Shown: positions 9,863 through 20,875 of the stretch, in pieces
Numbering within the stretch: the first letter of the stretch is position 1
Layout of the letters: each line of letters begins with the position of its first letter
Assembly: GCF_029931775.1 (NCBI RefSeq)
Contig: NC_079325.1
Span: 51,568,286 to 51,632,285 of the forward strand
Direction: 5' to 3'
Length of the DNA: 64,000 nucleotides
Source of the DNA: Euleptes europaea
Taxonomy: Eukaryota > Chordata > Lepidosauria > Squamata > Sphaerodactylidae
The notes under the pieces: model-generated
Told to the model about the DNA's origin: nothing
The model's database searches: none
The model's input: only the letters and a program-made list of their open reading frames with translations
Translations under genes and position numbers: made by a program

Positions 9863-10283
9863 ATAGTTGCATAATTTCAGTATGTGTGCTCTGTTGCTCA
9901 TTCTTTAAAAATACCATTGTAATCAATACAATAGAACTGGCAGTGTAAGAAAGAAACAGAAGTTCCTGTCCCAAGGAGTTTTAAAGGTTTACACCGAAGA
10001 ACACATGAGGTCCTTGGTCTTCTAGTGGTGGCCCATTGCCATAAGGAAGCTGTTTGCCGTGGCACAAAGGTCTGTGGGAGACGAAAGGCAAAAGAGGGAC
10101 ATACTGGGAGATGGAGAAGGAAGAAGAGAGAGAAGGTTGATCTGGTTAGGTATAGGAAAGGTAATATTGATTAAAAAATTAAAAATGGGGTATATGTTGT
10201 AAACTGGGGTCAAAGATGGGAGTCCAATCTGGAATAGCTTTAAGGGCATTGCCTAGATAACTGGAGAAAGCTCATGGTGCCCC

Positions 10284-10608
10284 TCCCCGAAGAAGAGGAG
10301 TTGGTTTTTATATGCCGACTTTCTCTACCACTTAAGGCAGAATCAAACCGGCTTACAATCACCTTCCCTTCCCCTCCCCACAACAGGCACTCTGTGAGGT
10401 AGGTGGGGCTGAGAGAGCTCGAAGAGAGCTGTGACTTGCCCAAGGTCACCCATCTGGCTTCATGTGTAGGAGGGTGGAAGCCAACCCGGTTCACTAGATT
10501 AGCCTCTGCCGCTCATGTGGAGGAGTGAGGAATCAAACCCGGTTCTCCAGATCAGAGTCCACCGCTCCAAACTACTGCTCTTAACCACTGCACCACGCTG
10601 GCTCTCCC
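10284..10608 (-). repeat. Family B SINE, full length
   Basis: This is a complete reverse copy with a GAAGAAG tail, the CCGACTTTCTCTACCACTTA 3' region and a tRNA-like head at 10560-10608. It lies in GTF3C4 intron 2. Confidence 0.9.
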
Positions 10609-10744
10609 AAGCTCTTGTGGCTTTACTCACTAAGTAAACATGTGAGTATTGCATATGGTCCCCTCTCATTCCAGCCATCAGAGGAGCAAGGGTTGATTGA
10701 GATCCTGTGCCCTCGGAGTGCAAAGAGTTTTTTTAGTGTAGGAA

Positions 10745-10950
10745 ACCGCTTTTTCCCAAAGCAGACCTTTGGGCCACCCAGTCCATTACTGTCAGTTTGG
10801 ACTGGCAGCCATGCTCTTGGATTTCTGGCCGAGGAGGGTCTTTCCCAGCACCTGTTCTGTGAGATTCTTTAACTGCACATGATGGGGATTAAACTTCGGA
10901 CCTTCTGCATACAGAGCAGATGCTCTACCGTTGAGGCACGCCCCCCCAGC
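10745..10950 (-). repeat. Old family A SINE
   Basis: This is a diverged reverse copy. The pattern of a GGTCCA-like tail, a body with AGGAGGGTCTTT, and a tRNA-like head ending TGCTCTACCGTTGAGGCACG is still visible. It lies in GTF3C4 intron 2. Confidence 0.65.
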
Positions 10951-11741
10951 CCTTCCTAGATTAGAAGAGGTTGTGTGGCAGCGAGAAAATAACTCCTATT
11001 TTCCACCTGCTCTCCCCACCTTTACTGACAAGTCATACATTGAATTTCTTCTGGTTCATTATGGTCTGAGACAATTATCATTCACTGGTATCACTATCCA
11101 ATAATTGTCTTCTGTAAGCCTCAGAATTTTTCCTAGAGTGGCCAGTGAGGCATTACTTGGATTTCTCTCCCATCTTCCTGTTGATATGTAGACTGTAGGC
11201 TCCTTGGGGCAGATGCCTTTGTGTGTGTTTGCTGATGCTGCTCTGCACAGCATCATGTCCATTGATAGTGCCGCATAAACAACAGTAGGCCCCGAATTGA
11301 ATATATCGTTCAGTTGCCAAAATCCTGTATTTTTCTGTCTACAGATGTCTAAAGTAGCTAAGGCTTGAAACACACCTGACACACGAAAGAGTGTTCAAAA
11401 ATATTTTATCATGTTCTCTGAGTGGTAACAAGTGCTTTGAGACAAAGCTTTTCTCTTTCAGGTTTCCTTCAGCCATCAGTTCTTTGTGAGTTAGGGCAAT
11501 TAAGTTCCGCAGACTACTTGAGTGGCACCCGGAGAAGTCACTCGCTCTGCCTTTTGCAAGCCCTAGATGCCTGCCTTGCTTTTTCATTCCGTTGTATTCA
11601 GTTTTAAGCAGGTTTGGGCTTTTGCATCTTGTGTTCTTCAAACCCCCTCCCCTGGGTCTCCTGTGAGATTTCTCTGCCTTTCAGCAGGCAGCTGTCTCTT
11701 CCTATAAATGCTGCTGCTGACTGCTGCTGTGTTGTTCCCAG
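10951..11741. other. GTF3C4 intron 2, unassigned stretch
   Basis: No firm feature. GTAGACTGTAGGCTCCTTGG and ATGCTGCTCTGCACAGCATC (11190-11280) resemble an old LINE 3' end or MIR-like tail, but this is weak. Confidence 0.35.
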
Positions 11742-11872
11742 GTGCTGATTGGGCATATTTTAAAGAAAATGAACAAACAGACTTTCCCAGAGTACTGCAG
11801 CCTGTGCAAAGAGATCCTGCCATTCACCGATCGCAAGCAGGCGGTTTGCTCCAACGGACACATTTGGCACAG
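11742..11872 (+). CDS. GTF3C4: GTF3C4 exon 3 (zinc-binding region, first half)
   Basis: This 131 bp exon starts after tgttcccag and ends GGCACAG|gtaagc, leaving phase 2. It encodes VLIGHILKKMNKQTFPEYC and the Cys pairs CSLCK and VCSNGHIW. These are metal-binding residues of the C-terminal TFIIIC zinc-finger domain. It joins in frame to exon 2 (...DDRTAR). Codon usage and similarity match the rest of the gene. Confidence 0.96.
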
Positions 11873-13264
11873 GTAAGCCGCACTTCAGTGAGCGGTGGTG
11901 CCTTTCTCTGGTTTAGGGGGGGGGAGGGCGTCTTCAGCAGCAATGGCGAAATGTATTTTTGAACAGCGAGGGGAGTGAAGGGGAAAAATCATGTCGTCCA
12001 CGGTTCTTGCACAGGAAAATCAGGCGCCTCCCAATCTTGGGGAGTGCTGGAGGAGACGGCTTATTTTGCAGGCAGACATGTTAAAACCCACGAAAAGCAG
12101 TTTGGTTTTTGGCAGCTGTGTGCCCGAGTGCCTGACTGGCAGGGATGCATGCCCCCTCTCTCCCTGACATACACACAAGGCATCCAAACGCTTTCTCTCT
12201 TTGGAAGTCCTGGTGGGAGGGGAGATGAGCGTGCATTTAATATTGGTGGTCTTTTCTAAAGCCGATTTATCAGCCAGGAAGATATGAAGACAGGCTAATA
12301 AATCTTCACACATTGGATTGTTGTGAAGTGATTAGGGTTTTAATATGCTAGGATTTTACTGGGGTTTGTATTTTAAAGCAGCTTAATTTTTACGATGTGA
12401 CGTTTTGACCTGCAAGCTTATTTGGGGGCCCAAGCTGACCTGAAAGGCAAGGTAAAAATGAAATAAATAGAATTACTTTAGGAAGGAGACACCTGTCAGG
12501 CTCCAGACAGTGTGGGGGGAGTGTTTATCCCAATGAATCCATTGCTTGCCATGCTTAAGCAAAATGGAGAGTCTGTCACTGCTGCCTGACGATACCATAT
12601 CTTGGATCAGTTTCTTTAGCAGGGTTAGTTGTGTTTCATAGAAACGTCAGGCAGATTAGATTTGTATTACTTTTACTGTACCTTGCATATTAAAATAGTC
12701 ATCTGATTTATTTTTGGAGTGTGTTTGCTAAAATGTCTTGAAGTTTTGTACCAAGGCAGCCTAGATAGGCAACTGAAGCCTCTCTGTGAACCAGTGGAAA
12801 TACTATTTGCAGCTCATCTGGAGTCTTAAATTGGCCACAACTTACAAAACTCCTGTTTTTAAAACTTAACACTGAGGTTCTAGATTGGGGGGGGGGAGGC
12901 TAACTTGTGCACCCGCAACTAAATTTTGCAGCCCTTTTGCCCTCCTCTGGAATTGGGGCATAGCAGAGCTCAGTCTGTGCATCAATTCTAGTTATGCACA
13001 GCCCAGTTGACATCAGTCAGTTGTGATCTACATTTACTTCTGACTTCGGTTTAAAACATTTTCTGTCTTGGTACTGCTTTTTAATATGGGGGGTTCTGCA
13101 TGCCACTTTGAAAATATTTTATTGAGAGGCAGGGTGGATTAAATACATGTCAATACGAGCAGCCCATACCCGGCTGCTGCTGTTTGACTTCAGTAATAGA
13201 GGAGAATCTCAGCCTCGTTCGTGTAGCTATTTGTGATTCTCTTCCCGCTCTGCCATCCTGACAG
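11873..13264. other. GTF3C4 intron 3, no recognised repeat
   Basis: This 1392 bp intron has normal splice sites. I recognise no SINE or MITE, unusual for this window. It has a G run near 12890. Confidence 0.5.
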
Positions 13265-13353
13265 GTGCTTTCTAACCTACCAATCCTGTCAGAGTCTGGT
13301 TTACAGAAGATGTCTACTTCGGGACAGCATCGCCCGGCATCCAACCCCAGAGG
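13265..13353 (+). CDS. GTF3C4: GTF3C4 exon 4 (zinc-binding region, second half)
   Basis: This 89 bp exon lies between tcctgacag and AGAGG|gtgagg. After the split Arg codon it reads CFLTYQSCQSLVYRRC, adding more cysteines of the zinc-binding domain, then LLRDSIARHPTPE. It enters with two bases of the codon in exon 3 and leaves one base for exon 5. Sequence and phase match vertebrate GTF3C4. Confidence 0.95.
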
Positions 13354-13463
13354 GTGAGGTCTTTGCTTTGATTTGGTGTGTGTGTGGGGGTGTTACGCTG
13401 TAAATTCTGGCAGAGTACCAGGACTGCAGACTCTGTTACAGAACTCACTGGTTTCAAGCAGAA

Positions 13464-13809
13464 CACATGAAGCTGCCTTCTACTGAACCAGACCCTTGGT
13501 CCATGAAAGTCAGTATTGTCTACTCAGACCAGCAGCGGCTCTCCATGGTCTCAGGCAGGGGTCTTTCACATCACCTACTTGCGTAGTCCCTTTAACTGGA
13601 GATGCCGGGGATTGATCCTGGGACCTTCTGCATGCCAAGCAGATGCTCTATCACTGAGCCACGGACCTCCCCTATGCTCTCCAGGGTCTCAGGCAGAGGT
13701 CTTTCTCATCACCTACTTGCCTAGTCCCTTTAACTGGAGATGCCAGGGATTGAACCTGGGACCTTCTGCATGCCAAGCAGATGCTCTACCACTGAGCCAC
13801 AGCCCCTCC
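13464..13809 (-). repeat. Tandem family A SINEs
   Basis: A complete reverse copy (13464-13672) is followed by a second copy containing only head and part of the body (13674-13809). The head region thus appears twice. It lies in GTF3C4 intron 4. Confidence 0.9.
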
Positions 13810-13819
13810 CTCAGTAGTC

Positions 13820-14666
13820 CAGGGTTCCTCAGCGTGGCACCTATGGAGACCTTTCCTAGTGCCTGCCAAGTTTTTTTAGAAAGTGGGCAAGGCCAGGTGA
13901 GTCTTTTGCCCCGCAGGGCTTCTCATTGGCCACTGGAGAACTGATTGGCTGGGCAGATTTTTAACATGTTGCTTTCGCAGCAGCTGCCACCATGGCAACA
14001 AAGCTCTTCAGTGTATGACTGACGATAAGCTGTGTATATATGCAAGCAAATATTTTTAAACAGTATGTGTATTTTAAAAGAGAATCCTGTTAAACAGAGC
14101 TTCTGCATGAAACATTGAACAGTTACTATTAGAGTTATGCATGGCCACATTCCCTGAGAATTTGTGGTTGCCTCCGCCTTTTGTGGCAGCCATTTAGTAG
14201 TTGCATCCTTGGTCCAGTGTCAAAATTCCAAAGGTGCCCACAGGCTCGGAAAGGTTGGGGACCTCTTCCCGAAATTCCGAGAGACCAACGGATAGCAGCA
14301 TTACATATGTTAACTGCCGCTAGAATGGTCTTTGCTAGGCAGCAGAAGCAGAAAACCTCCCCTAAGATACATGATTGGTTGTCAAAAATAAAAGAGGAGT
14401 ATATTTTAGTGAAGCTAATCGCTTACCAAAAAAATAATATTAATAGTGTGGGCCTGTTATGGACAAGAACCATTCAAAGAATGGAAATGTTCATTTTATA
14501 AGGTATAGTTTCGGTTAAGCGAGAAGGGGCTACGGATGCAGGGTTGTAAAGTATTTTATGTGACTATGTGATAATGTGACTATTTGTTTTTAGTATATAT
14601 ATACTTACTGTCGACTGTCCATTTTTATTAATAAAACTTTTTTAAAAGAAAGGTTGGGGACCTCTG
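13820..14666. mobile_element. Older hAT element containing an L1
   Basis: It starts CAGGGTTCCTCAGCGTGG and ends GGTTGGGGACCTCTG, with CAGTAGTC / CAGTAGTT flanking (13812-13819 and 14667-14674). The L1 at 14267-14647 lies near its 3' end. It occupies GTF3C4 intron 4. Confidence 0.75.
14267..14647 (+). mobile_element. L1 LINE 3' end inside a hAT
   Basis: The frame encodes ALHMLTAARMVFARQQKQKT and WLSKIKEEY..., the C-terminus of L1 ORF2. It is followed by AATAAAACTTTTTTAAAA. It is flanked by an 18 bp target-site duplication GAAAGGTTGGGGACCTCT (14249-14266 and 14648-14665). It is 5'-truncated. The target lies inside the 3' terminal repeat of a hAT element, so the L1 is younger. Confidence 0.88.
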
Positions 14667-14882
14667 CAGTAGTTCACTCTTCAAGTATAGTTTGTTCTTC
14701 TCTTCAAGTATAGTTTGTCCTTCAACACACACACTCCCCTAATATCAAGTGGATCTGTTTTTGTTGAGTGATTATACGTTTCTGTCCTTTATTTCAAAAT
14801 ATGTGAAGATCTTATCCAAGCAAGCCGCTTTAAACTTTGTGTTGTCCCCCCCATCTTTCAACATTTTTTTTCTTACTTTCAG

Positions 14883-14947
14883 ATCCAGAGTGGATCATGA
14901 GGCTATTGCAAGGCCCCTGTACATTTTGTGACTCTCCTGTTTTCTAG
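14883..14947 (+). CDS. GTF3C4: GTF3C4 exon 5 (C-terminus and stop)
   Basis: This terminal coding exon follows a pyrimidine-rich acceptor (tttcttactttcag). It encodes DPEWIMRLLQGPCTFCDSPVF and a TAG stop at 14945-14947. The CTFC pair is the last zinc-ligand pair, and the ending ...FCDSPVF is the same as in mammals. The joined coding sequence is 2490 bases, 829 residues, close to the mammalian length of about 822. Confidence 0.96.
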
Positions 14948-16640
14948 AAAATGGCTCGTGGCGAAGAGCTGCAAGGTACTTTCTCGAGGGCCCAGTCACC
15001 GTCCAGTCTGGGAGCAGCTGCTGGGAGGTGCAGGTGTGGAATGACTCCAGGGGGAAACGCCAAGTAGAACTAGACGAGCTGGAGCAGCAGAGGTGGCCCG
15101 GGCCCCATTTCGAGCCCCCGAAGGGCAGGAAGGCCTCCTCTGTCAGAGCACCCCAGCATGGGCCCTGTGGAAACCGTTCTGATCCCCACCCCGTTAGATG
15201 CAGGCCCTCTGCCAGTGTCCTTTCGGCACATGGGGCCTGGAATCAAGACCCTCCAGCTGGAAGCCAGCATTGCAAACGGCCATTTGGTGGATCAGCCAGG
15301 AGATCGGCTGCAGAGATTCCCGTGCGAGCAGGTTTTGAAAGAGTGTCAGCACTCACTGTACCAGGGACTATTAAATTATTAGAAATAACGTGTGGTTTAA
15401 AAAAAAAAGTTTGAAAACGTCTTGCATGCCCATTGTGCTGATGGAAGAAAAGTTGGTTATTTTGCTACTGCAGAGGTTGTCAAGTAAGTCCTGGGGGCTT
15501 CCTTGGAGGGAGCCTTCGGATAGCCGGAATCTCTCCGCACCAAATACGGAGTGCCAAGTTTGAAAGACCTGATTAAGTTATGTTAACAATGAAATCTGTC
15601 GTGCAGTTGGACGCCCCAGGCTAAAATTTTGAACATCTGATATTTTTAACTCACAGGGATTTTTTTTCTCCTCCAGACTGGGTCTGTCATAGGATCACCT
15701 CAGATTTGTTGGTGGTACCTTGTGCCCTCCTTTCCCAGTCTTTTTGGCAAGAGTTTTGTCTGTATTATGTCGGGAGTTCCCCTTCCTCCAGTTGCAACAT
15801 CATTTGTAGAGCGAGACATTCTTTGTAGCAGTTGGGATGCGTGGGGGGGGGGGGGCAGTAAACTTGTTAAAAACGAAATCGAGTTAGCCAACTTTTGTGA
15901 CAGTTTTCTCCCTCTCATTGCAATGAAAACATCTAGCCTAGGAACAAACACTTTAAAAATCACTTTATTCTTTCAGCCCCCAGTATTAGGTAGTTTTGCA
16001 CGTGGAGGAGTCCAGAGTGCCAGAGATGTGGCCACTTTAGATTGCTGGCTTGGAAATCACATATTTCTATGCTCTCATTTGTGATGTGTGTGTGTGTGTG
16101 TGTGTTTTAAGCAGCAAAAAGGTCCCTGTAAAATAGGAGAGGACTGAAGTGGATCCTTCATCTCTGCTGTGCGACTTCTCTTCTTGCAGGAAGGTTTTTT
16201 ACACTTCCCACGCACGCACACACACACACGATCATTACAAATAGTGCACCCCACCTGAAGTGGTACAGCGCATTCTTATCCCCTTCCACACACAGTCTGG
16301 GCCAAAGAGCAGTGTTTTGCTTCTCTCCCCCTGGGTCGATGTTTTCTACTCGGGCTGTTGATATTTGGGAAACCTTTACATTTCATGTGAAGTCTGTGCC
16401 TGTGTTGTTTCTAGTTGTTCCCTGTGCTTGAGAAAAATAATCCACTCTTGACAACCGAGGATTTTTGACAGAGGCTTTTGCTCATCCTGTGCGTGGATCT
16501 CTCTTGGAAACACCAGAATAACTTATTGGAAAATAATCTGGAGGCTAGTTAATGTACCACGTAGTATATCTAGAGCCTCTTGTGGTTTGTTATCGTGGCT
16601 GGTACCTTCACCATCCTAAACTGAAGCCATTCCAGTTGCT
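14948..16640 (+). other. GTF3C4: GTF3C4 3' UTR and flanking unassigned sequence
   Basis: This should begin with the GTF3C4 3' UTR. A candidate poly(A) signal ATTAAA lies at 15370-15375 with A- and G/T-rich sequence after it, but I cannot fix the transcript end. The rest holds a G run near 15845, a (TG)n tract at 16083-16105 and a (CA)n tract near 16213-16228. I recognise no coding sequence; an open frame at 15028-15414 has no similarity I know. Confidence 0.4.
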
Positions 16641-16659
16641 GCTATACTTTCCAAGGAGG

Positions 16660-16878
16660 AGTCCAGTAGCACCTTAAAGACTAACAAAAATATTTTCTGG
16701 CAGGGTATGAGCTTTCGTGAGGCACAGCTCACTTCTTCAGATACTGAAGAAGTGAGCTGTGGCTCACGAAAGCTCATACCCTGCCAGAAAATATTTTTGT
16801 TAGTCTTTAAGGTGCTACTGGACTCTTGCTCTTTTCTACTACTGCAGACAGACTAACACGGCTACCCACTGTGAATTA
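16660..16878. mobile_element. Foldback element with hammerhead-like cores
   Basis: The arms meet near 16742. Cores are at 16709-16740 (-) and 16744-16775 (+). The element is flanked by TTTCCAAGGAGG (16648-16659 and 16879-16890). The right arm extends further (GCAGACAGACTAACACGGCT, then ACCCACTGTGA) than the left, so the left end is truncated. Confidence 0.8.
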
Positions 16879-17082
16879 TTTCCAAGGAGGGTTTGAGGCT
16901 GTTGTGTTTTTTTGGTGGGGGGATGATTCTCTCTGTAAGTGTGAGAGGGCTATACTCCCCACACTGTCGAGGACATCTTTCTTCACGGACTTCAGATAGC
17001 AAAGAGGAGTAATTTCTCCCTGCGCTGTTACAGACTGCCCATTAAACAGTCATCTCTAGGCAACACTGGACCAATGACGTAG

Positions 17083-17154
17083 GGGGATGTAGCTCAGTGG
17101 TAGAGTGCATTCTTCGCATGTATGAGGTCCTGGGCTCAATCTCCGGCATCTCCA
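17083..17154 (+). tRNA. tRNA-Ala(CGC)-like sequence, probably a pseudogene
   Basis: These 72 bases fold as a tRNA resembling vertebrate tRNA-Ala(CGC). The acceptor arms are GGGGATG and CATCTCC, the D arm is GCTC...GAGT, the anticodon is CGC at 17115-17117, and the T arm is CTGGG...TCCGG. The anticodon stem has one T-T mismatch. The B box reads GGGCTCAATCT instead of GGTTCGANTCC. These changes suggest a decayed gene or copy rather than an active one. Two tRNA-Ala-like SINEs follow directly on the same strand. Confidence 0.6.
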
Positions 17155-17161
17155 CTCGGTT

Positions 17162-17372
17162 GGGGAGGAGCAGTGGCTCAGTTTGTAGAGCATCTGCTTG
17201 GCATGCAGAAGGTCCCGGGTTCAATCCCCGGCATCTCCAGTTAAAGAGACTAGGAAGGTAGGGGATGTGAAAGACCTCTGCCTGAGACCCTGGAGAGCCC
17301 CTGCCGGTCTGAGTAGACAGTACTGACTTGGATGGACCAGGGGTCTGATTCAGTATAAGGCAGCTTCATGTT
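17162..17372 (+). repeat. tRNA-Ala-like SINE (family A)
   Basis: This is a full-length copy that defines family A. The head resembles tRNA-Ala (GTGGCTCAG, then B-box-like GGGTTCAATCCCCGG) and is followed by a body with CTGCCTGAGACCCTGGAGAG. The 3' end is GATTCAGTATAAGGCAGCTT. Family A has many copies in this window on both strands. Confidence 0.9.
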
Positions 17373-17375
17373 TTA

Positions 17376-17590
17376 GGGGAGGGGCTGTAGCTCAGCTTGT
17401 ATAGCTTCTGTTTGGCATGCAGAAGGTCCCAGGTTCAATCCCTGGCATCTCTAGATAAAGGGACTAGGCAAGTAGGTGATGTGAAATAACCCTGCTTGAG
17501 ACCCTGGAGAGCTGCTGCTGGTCTGAGTAGACAGTACTGACTTTGATGGACCAAGAGTCTGATTCAGTAAAAGGCAGCTTCATTCATTCA
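17376..17590 (+). repeat. tRNA-Ala-like SINE (family A), tandem second copy
   Basis: A second full-length family A copy lies head to tail with the one at 17162. It ends in GATTCAGTAAAAGGCAGCTT and a short CATTCATT tail. Confidence 0.9.
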
Positions 17591-17734
17591 TGACTTGTTA
17601 TAAGAGCTTCCCGTGTCTGTGTGTGTTCCCTGGTGGAAATCAGCAGAGCTGCTGAAGGGCCCAGGGCCATTCCTAGGAATAGTTCCTTCCTCAAGCCTTG
17701 CTTGTGATTGGAGGATGTTCGTGGCCTATTCAGA

Positions 17735-17840
17735 GGGCCTAATAGCATGTATTAGGCATTACGCTGGGTTAATTGGATTAAAACGGTGTAAAAGGCTAAT
17801 TAAATATTGAACAATGTGTTCTCGCTGCGGTAAGAGGAGC
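17735..17840. promoter_or_regulatory. Candidate conserved non-coding element
   Basis: This is a repeat-free block with GTTAATTGGATTAAAACGG and GGCTAATTAAATATTGAAC, dense in TAAT-type homeodomain sites. Conservation is inferred from composition only. Confidence 0.4.
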
Positions 17841-18127
17841 AAGAGAGGGGAGGGTGTGGAGCTGAATCCTCATCAATCAGCACCATCAAAGAAATTCAAA
17901 CTGCCACAATAGAGCAGCGTGGTGGTGGTGGTGGGGGGTCACACACAGGCCAAGCGCAGCACCGAAACGGTTACGAGAGGGAGTTCAGTTTCTCATTTTA
18001 GAAGATGCTTATCTCAACTTTACATTTTAATGCTCTTTCCAAAAATAAGTTTCTAGCCCTCAGGCCTGCAGATCTGACCTCATCTCAGGCGATGGGGGGG
18101 TGGGGAACAGGAGCCATTAAGCCCCCA

Positions 18128-18440
18128 GAAATAAGGGTCAGTCAGTAATGGTTATTGGGCATGGTCGTAGGCATTTACAATCAAGACAATATTACAACTT
18201 AAAATACGTATAAAACCATTAAAAGTCGTAAGATTAAAATATACCAGTTTGGCTCCTTTCCTCATTCGATGGCTTTTTTTAACCCTGATTTTCCTGGCCA
18301 CAAGGCCATAAAGTGCCATTTTCCGGGAAACAAAAGGGTCAATATTGGAAAGCAAGAAAATTAGTTTATTGGCATTAGATGGAAAGTGGAAAGGATATTT
18401 GCCAGGAACTTATTCTGAGGCAGGCCAGGATGTAATGGAG
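18128..18440 (-). mobile_element. Unclassified LINE-like 3' fragment
   Basis: The minus strand has a 67-codon frame (FVSRKMALYGLVARKIRV...) and then a tail with CCTACGACCATGCCCAATAA. A similar ending occurs at 20041. The family was not identified; R4/Dong-like or RTE-like LINEs are possible. Confidence 0.4.
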
Positions 18441-18686
18441 TAGATTTTCCACTGAGCTACCGCATATACAGATACCTTGAGCCCAGGGTTATTTTAAAAA
18501 ACAACTGGCAAGAAGCTCCGTGGGCATAGTTTGAAATCACAGTGATGTGAGAGCTGCTCTAAGACTATAAGTTGTTATATCTACCCAATAACTAAAGACC
18601 ATTGTAACCCTATCGTGCCCTGCATGGTTACATAATATGTAAGATCACTAGAAGGAAATAAAACCCCTGCATTCAAGAGTGTAGAT

Positions 18687-19068
18687 CAGGGGTGGGGAAC
18701 CTTTTTTCCTCCAAGGGCCATTTGGATATTTATAACATCATTTGTGGGCCATACAAAATTATCACCTTAAAAATTAGCCAACCAATACATTTCTCCATGG
18801 CCCGGGTGGGAAAGGGTTAACACAGTTTCTTGGGCGGTCCTAGCAGCTCCATAGCTAATGACTCTTCTGCAAGGGGGGGAAAAGGTTGCTTTTCTCAGCA
18901 AAATAAACTCACACCTGCCTTGAATAGAGGCTATTCCTGTCCCCAGGGGGTGCAGATCATCAGTCTTAGATCCTTCTGAGCTAGAGATCTGCCAGGACCC
19001 AAGAAGGGCCAGACAAAATTATTTCGGGGGCCTTAAACGGCCCCCGGGCCTGACGTTCCCCACCCCTG
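18687..19068. mobile_element. Non-autonomous hAT (CAGGGGTGGGG family)
   Basis: This is the same family as 3732, flanked by identical GTGTAGAT (18679-18686 and 19069-19076). It is slightly longer, with an extra ATACATTTCTCCATGGCCC segment. Confidence 0.92.
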
Positions 19069-19076
19069 GTGTAGAT

Positions 19077-20028
19077 GGAACGAGTGATGTCACCCACACA
19101 GGCCCTGAGTCTTCCCATGGCGAAACGCAAATGCCAGGAATTAGAAGCAAGAGATGGAGGGCCAGCATCCATTTGGGACAGCTCTTTGTCTCTAATAATG
19201 GCCAGCCTTTAAGAATGAGAGCAAAATGGAGCTCTAGATGTAACTTTCCAATGGGATTGTAACTAGGTTGTTCTCCTAAAAGGTTCTCTTGACAAGTTTG
19301 GGGGTGCTGTAGAAAAGGAGCATCAAGTGAATTTATCCCATTTTAGTTGGGTGTGTGTGTTCCTGATACACAATACAAGGCCTAACGTTTTGCAAAGCAT
19401 CAACTGACTTTCAGTTTTAGTATTTTGTTCAGCTCCCAATTGGTACAAAATAGAGGGTTTTTTAAAAAAATACTAGAGATTTCTCACTAGCTTCTATTGT
19501 CTTAGAGGAGACGCTAGCTTGCTTTTCGGAGTGCTAGCAGAATGTCCTCCATTATATCGGATGGGGTAGAGCGTGTATATTACAAGGACCTTGCTGTGTT
19601 TCCACAGACTTGCATTTCTCCCTTGCTGGATTCCTGTCAGTGTACACCAAGTACTGGTGTAGAGGGCACATTTTGCCCTCACTGCCAGGGTCTCAGAGTG
19701 TTGTGTGCTATTTTCAATGAGAGTGCATGGCACTGTATGCTTACATGGTGGAAACTAAGACATGCACTACTAAAGGACACCTTTGGGGTGGCCAAAGCTA
19801 CCTGGCCAAAGCTCCTGGTTACCCCACTGCCCTACCAGCTCTTCCATCTGCACAGCCCAGCCTCCTCTTGAACACACATGAAGCTGCTTTATACTGAATC
19901 AGACCCTTGGTCCATCAAAGTCAGTATTTTCTCTTTGTGGGACATATTAATGTGAGAGATCCCCTTGGGAACTGGCTTTTCTATAGCCAGGTGGATAGCT
20001 ACTTGAGGCTGGGAGGAGGGTGTGTGTT
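19077..20028. other. Intergenic, mostly unassigned
   Basis: Apart from a family A SINE tail at 19872-19932 I see no feature. Open frames on both strands (19494-19871) lack known similarity. Confidence 0.35.
19872..19932 (-). repeat. Family A SINE tail fragment
   Basis: This is a short reverse fragment of the 3' end (CTGAATCAGACCCTTGGTCC) that stops at 19932. Confidence 0.75.
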
Positions 20029-20040
20029 GTGCTAAAATAA

Positions 20041-20445
20041 CTAGTTCTAGTTCTTTATTATTACAGTCCACGACCCGTAGGTACATAAAGGAAACATTAA
20101 ATTCATAAAATTTATAATGATCTTGATAGACACAGGAGAGTCCTAATAGACACCAGCCAAAACTGCACATATCTGTCAGCAATTTAACACTTTGACCTTC
20201 TCCTGGGTAAATACTAGAGAATATGTAATTCCCAGGGACTCAAATCTCTGCCACTCTTCAGGATTGAAGGCCCTTCTCAATTTCTCTGTGATTACAGTCC
20301 TGGGTCCAAAACCAGGCAACCAGTCATGTCGTTCGGTGATTCTTATCTGACCGAAGATATTCAAGTTTAATTTTGTTGGATCTTCCGGGAAACCTTTCTA
20401 GCAATGGCCCTATAGTTTCACTACGAATTTTATTTTGTTGGTGCT
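20041..20445 (-). mobile_element. Unclassified LINE-like 3' fragment with TSD
   Basis: It is flanked by TGCTAAAATAACTA on both sides (about 20029-20042 and 20441-20454). On the minus strand it ends GGTCGTGGACTGTAATAATA and AAGAAC. It has short open frames but no RT motif that I can name. TSD and tail show retrotransposition. Confidence 0.6.
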
Positions 20446-20875
20446 AAAATAACTATACACATCTCGTCACCACTGAGACGCTGGCCCCACTTGAATGGTG
20501 TGCAGGAGGCTGAATTGAATCACACGGCTACGAGATGGAGCCAGAAGGAAGACTCCACTGTGTTGCTATCCTGCTTCTATGGGGTGGATGGGCAAGGGGG
20601 TGGGGGGGAGCAAATGGGTTGCCAGCAACTGTCGAAAATGGTGATTGCTTAACTTTACCGCATGGAGCCAGAAAGCAGAAGAAGAACCAGAGGTGCACTG
20701 AAATTTTTTGAATGACCTCTCCCGTTTGAATAATTGGTTTCTATGTTTTTTCAGGGGGTTTTAAAAAAAGATTTTGAATTCTGTACTGAAAGATGTTACA
20801 CGCTAGATGAATTTTGTAGTAAAAGATGTTACAAACTAGATGGTCAGTCCCAAGGAGAGAAGTAATTGGCAGAAA

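Noticed and set aside
14181-14501. 106-codon frame as a host gene
   Set aside because: The C-terminal half is L1 ORF2 end and the first part is hAT sequence; TSDs confirm the insertion.
17083-17154. An active tRNA-Ala gene
   Set aside because: The anticodon-stem mismatch and weak B box make it more likely a decayed copy; kept only as tRNA-like.
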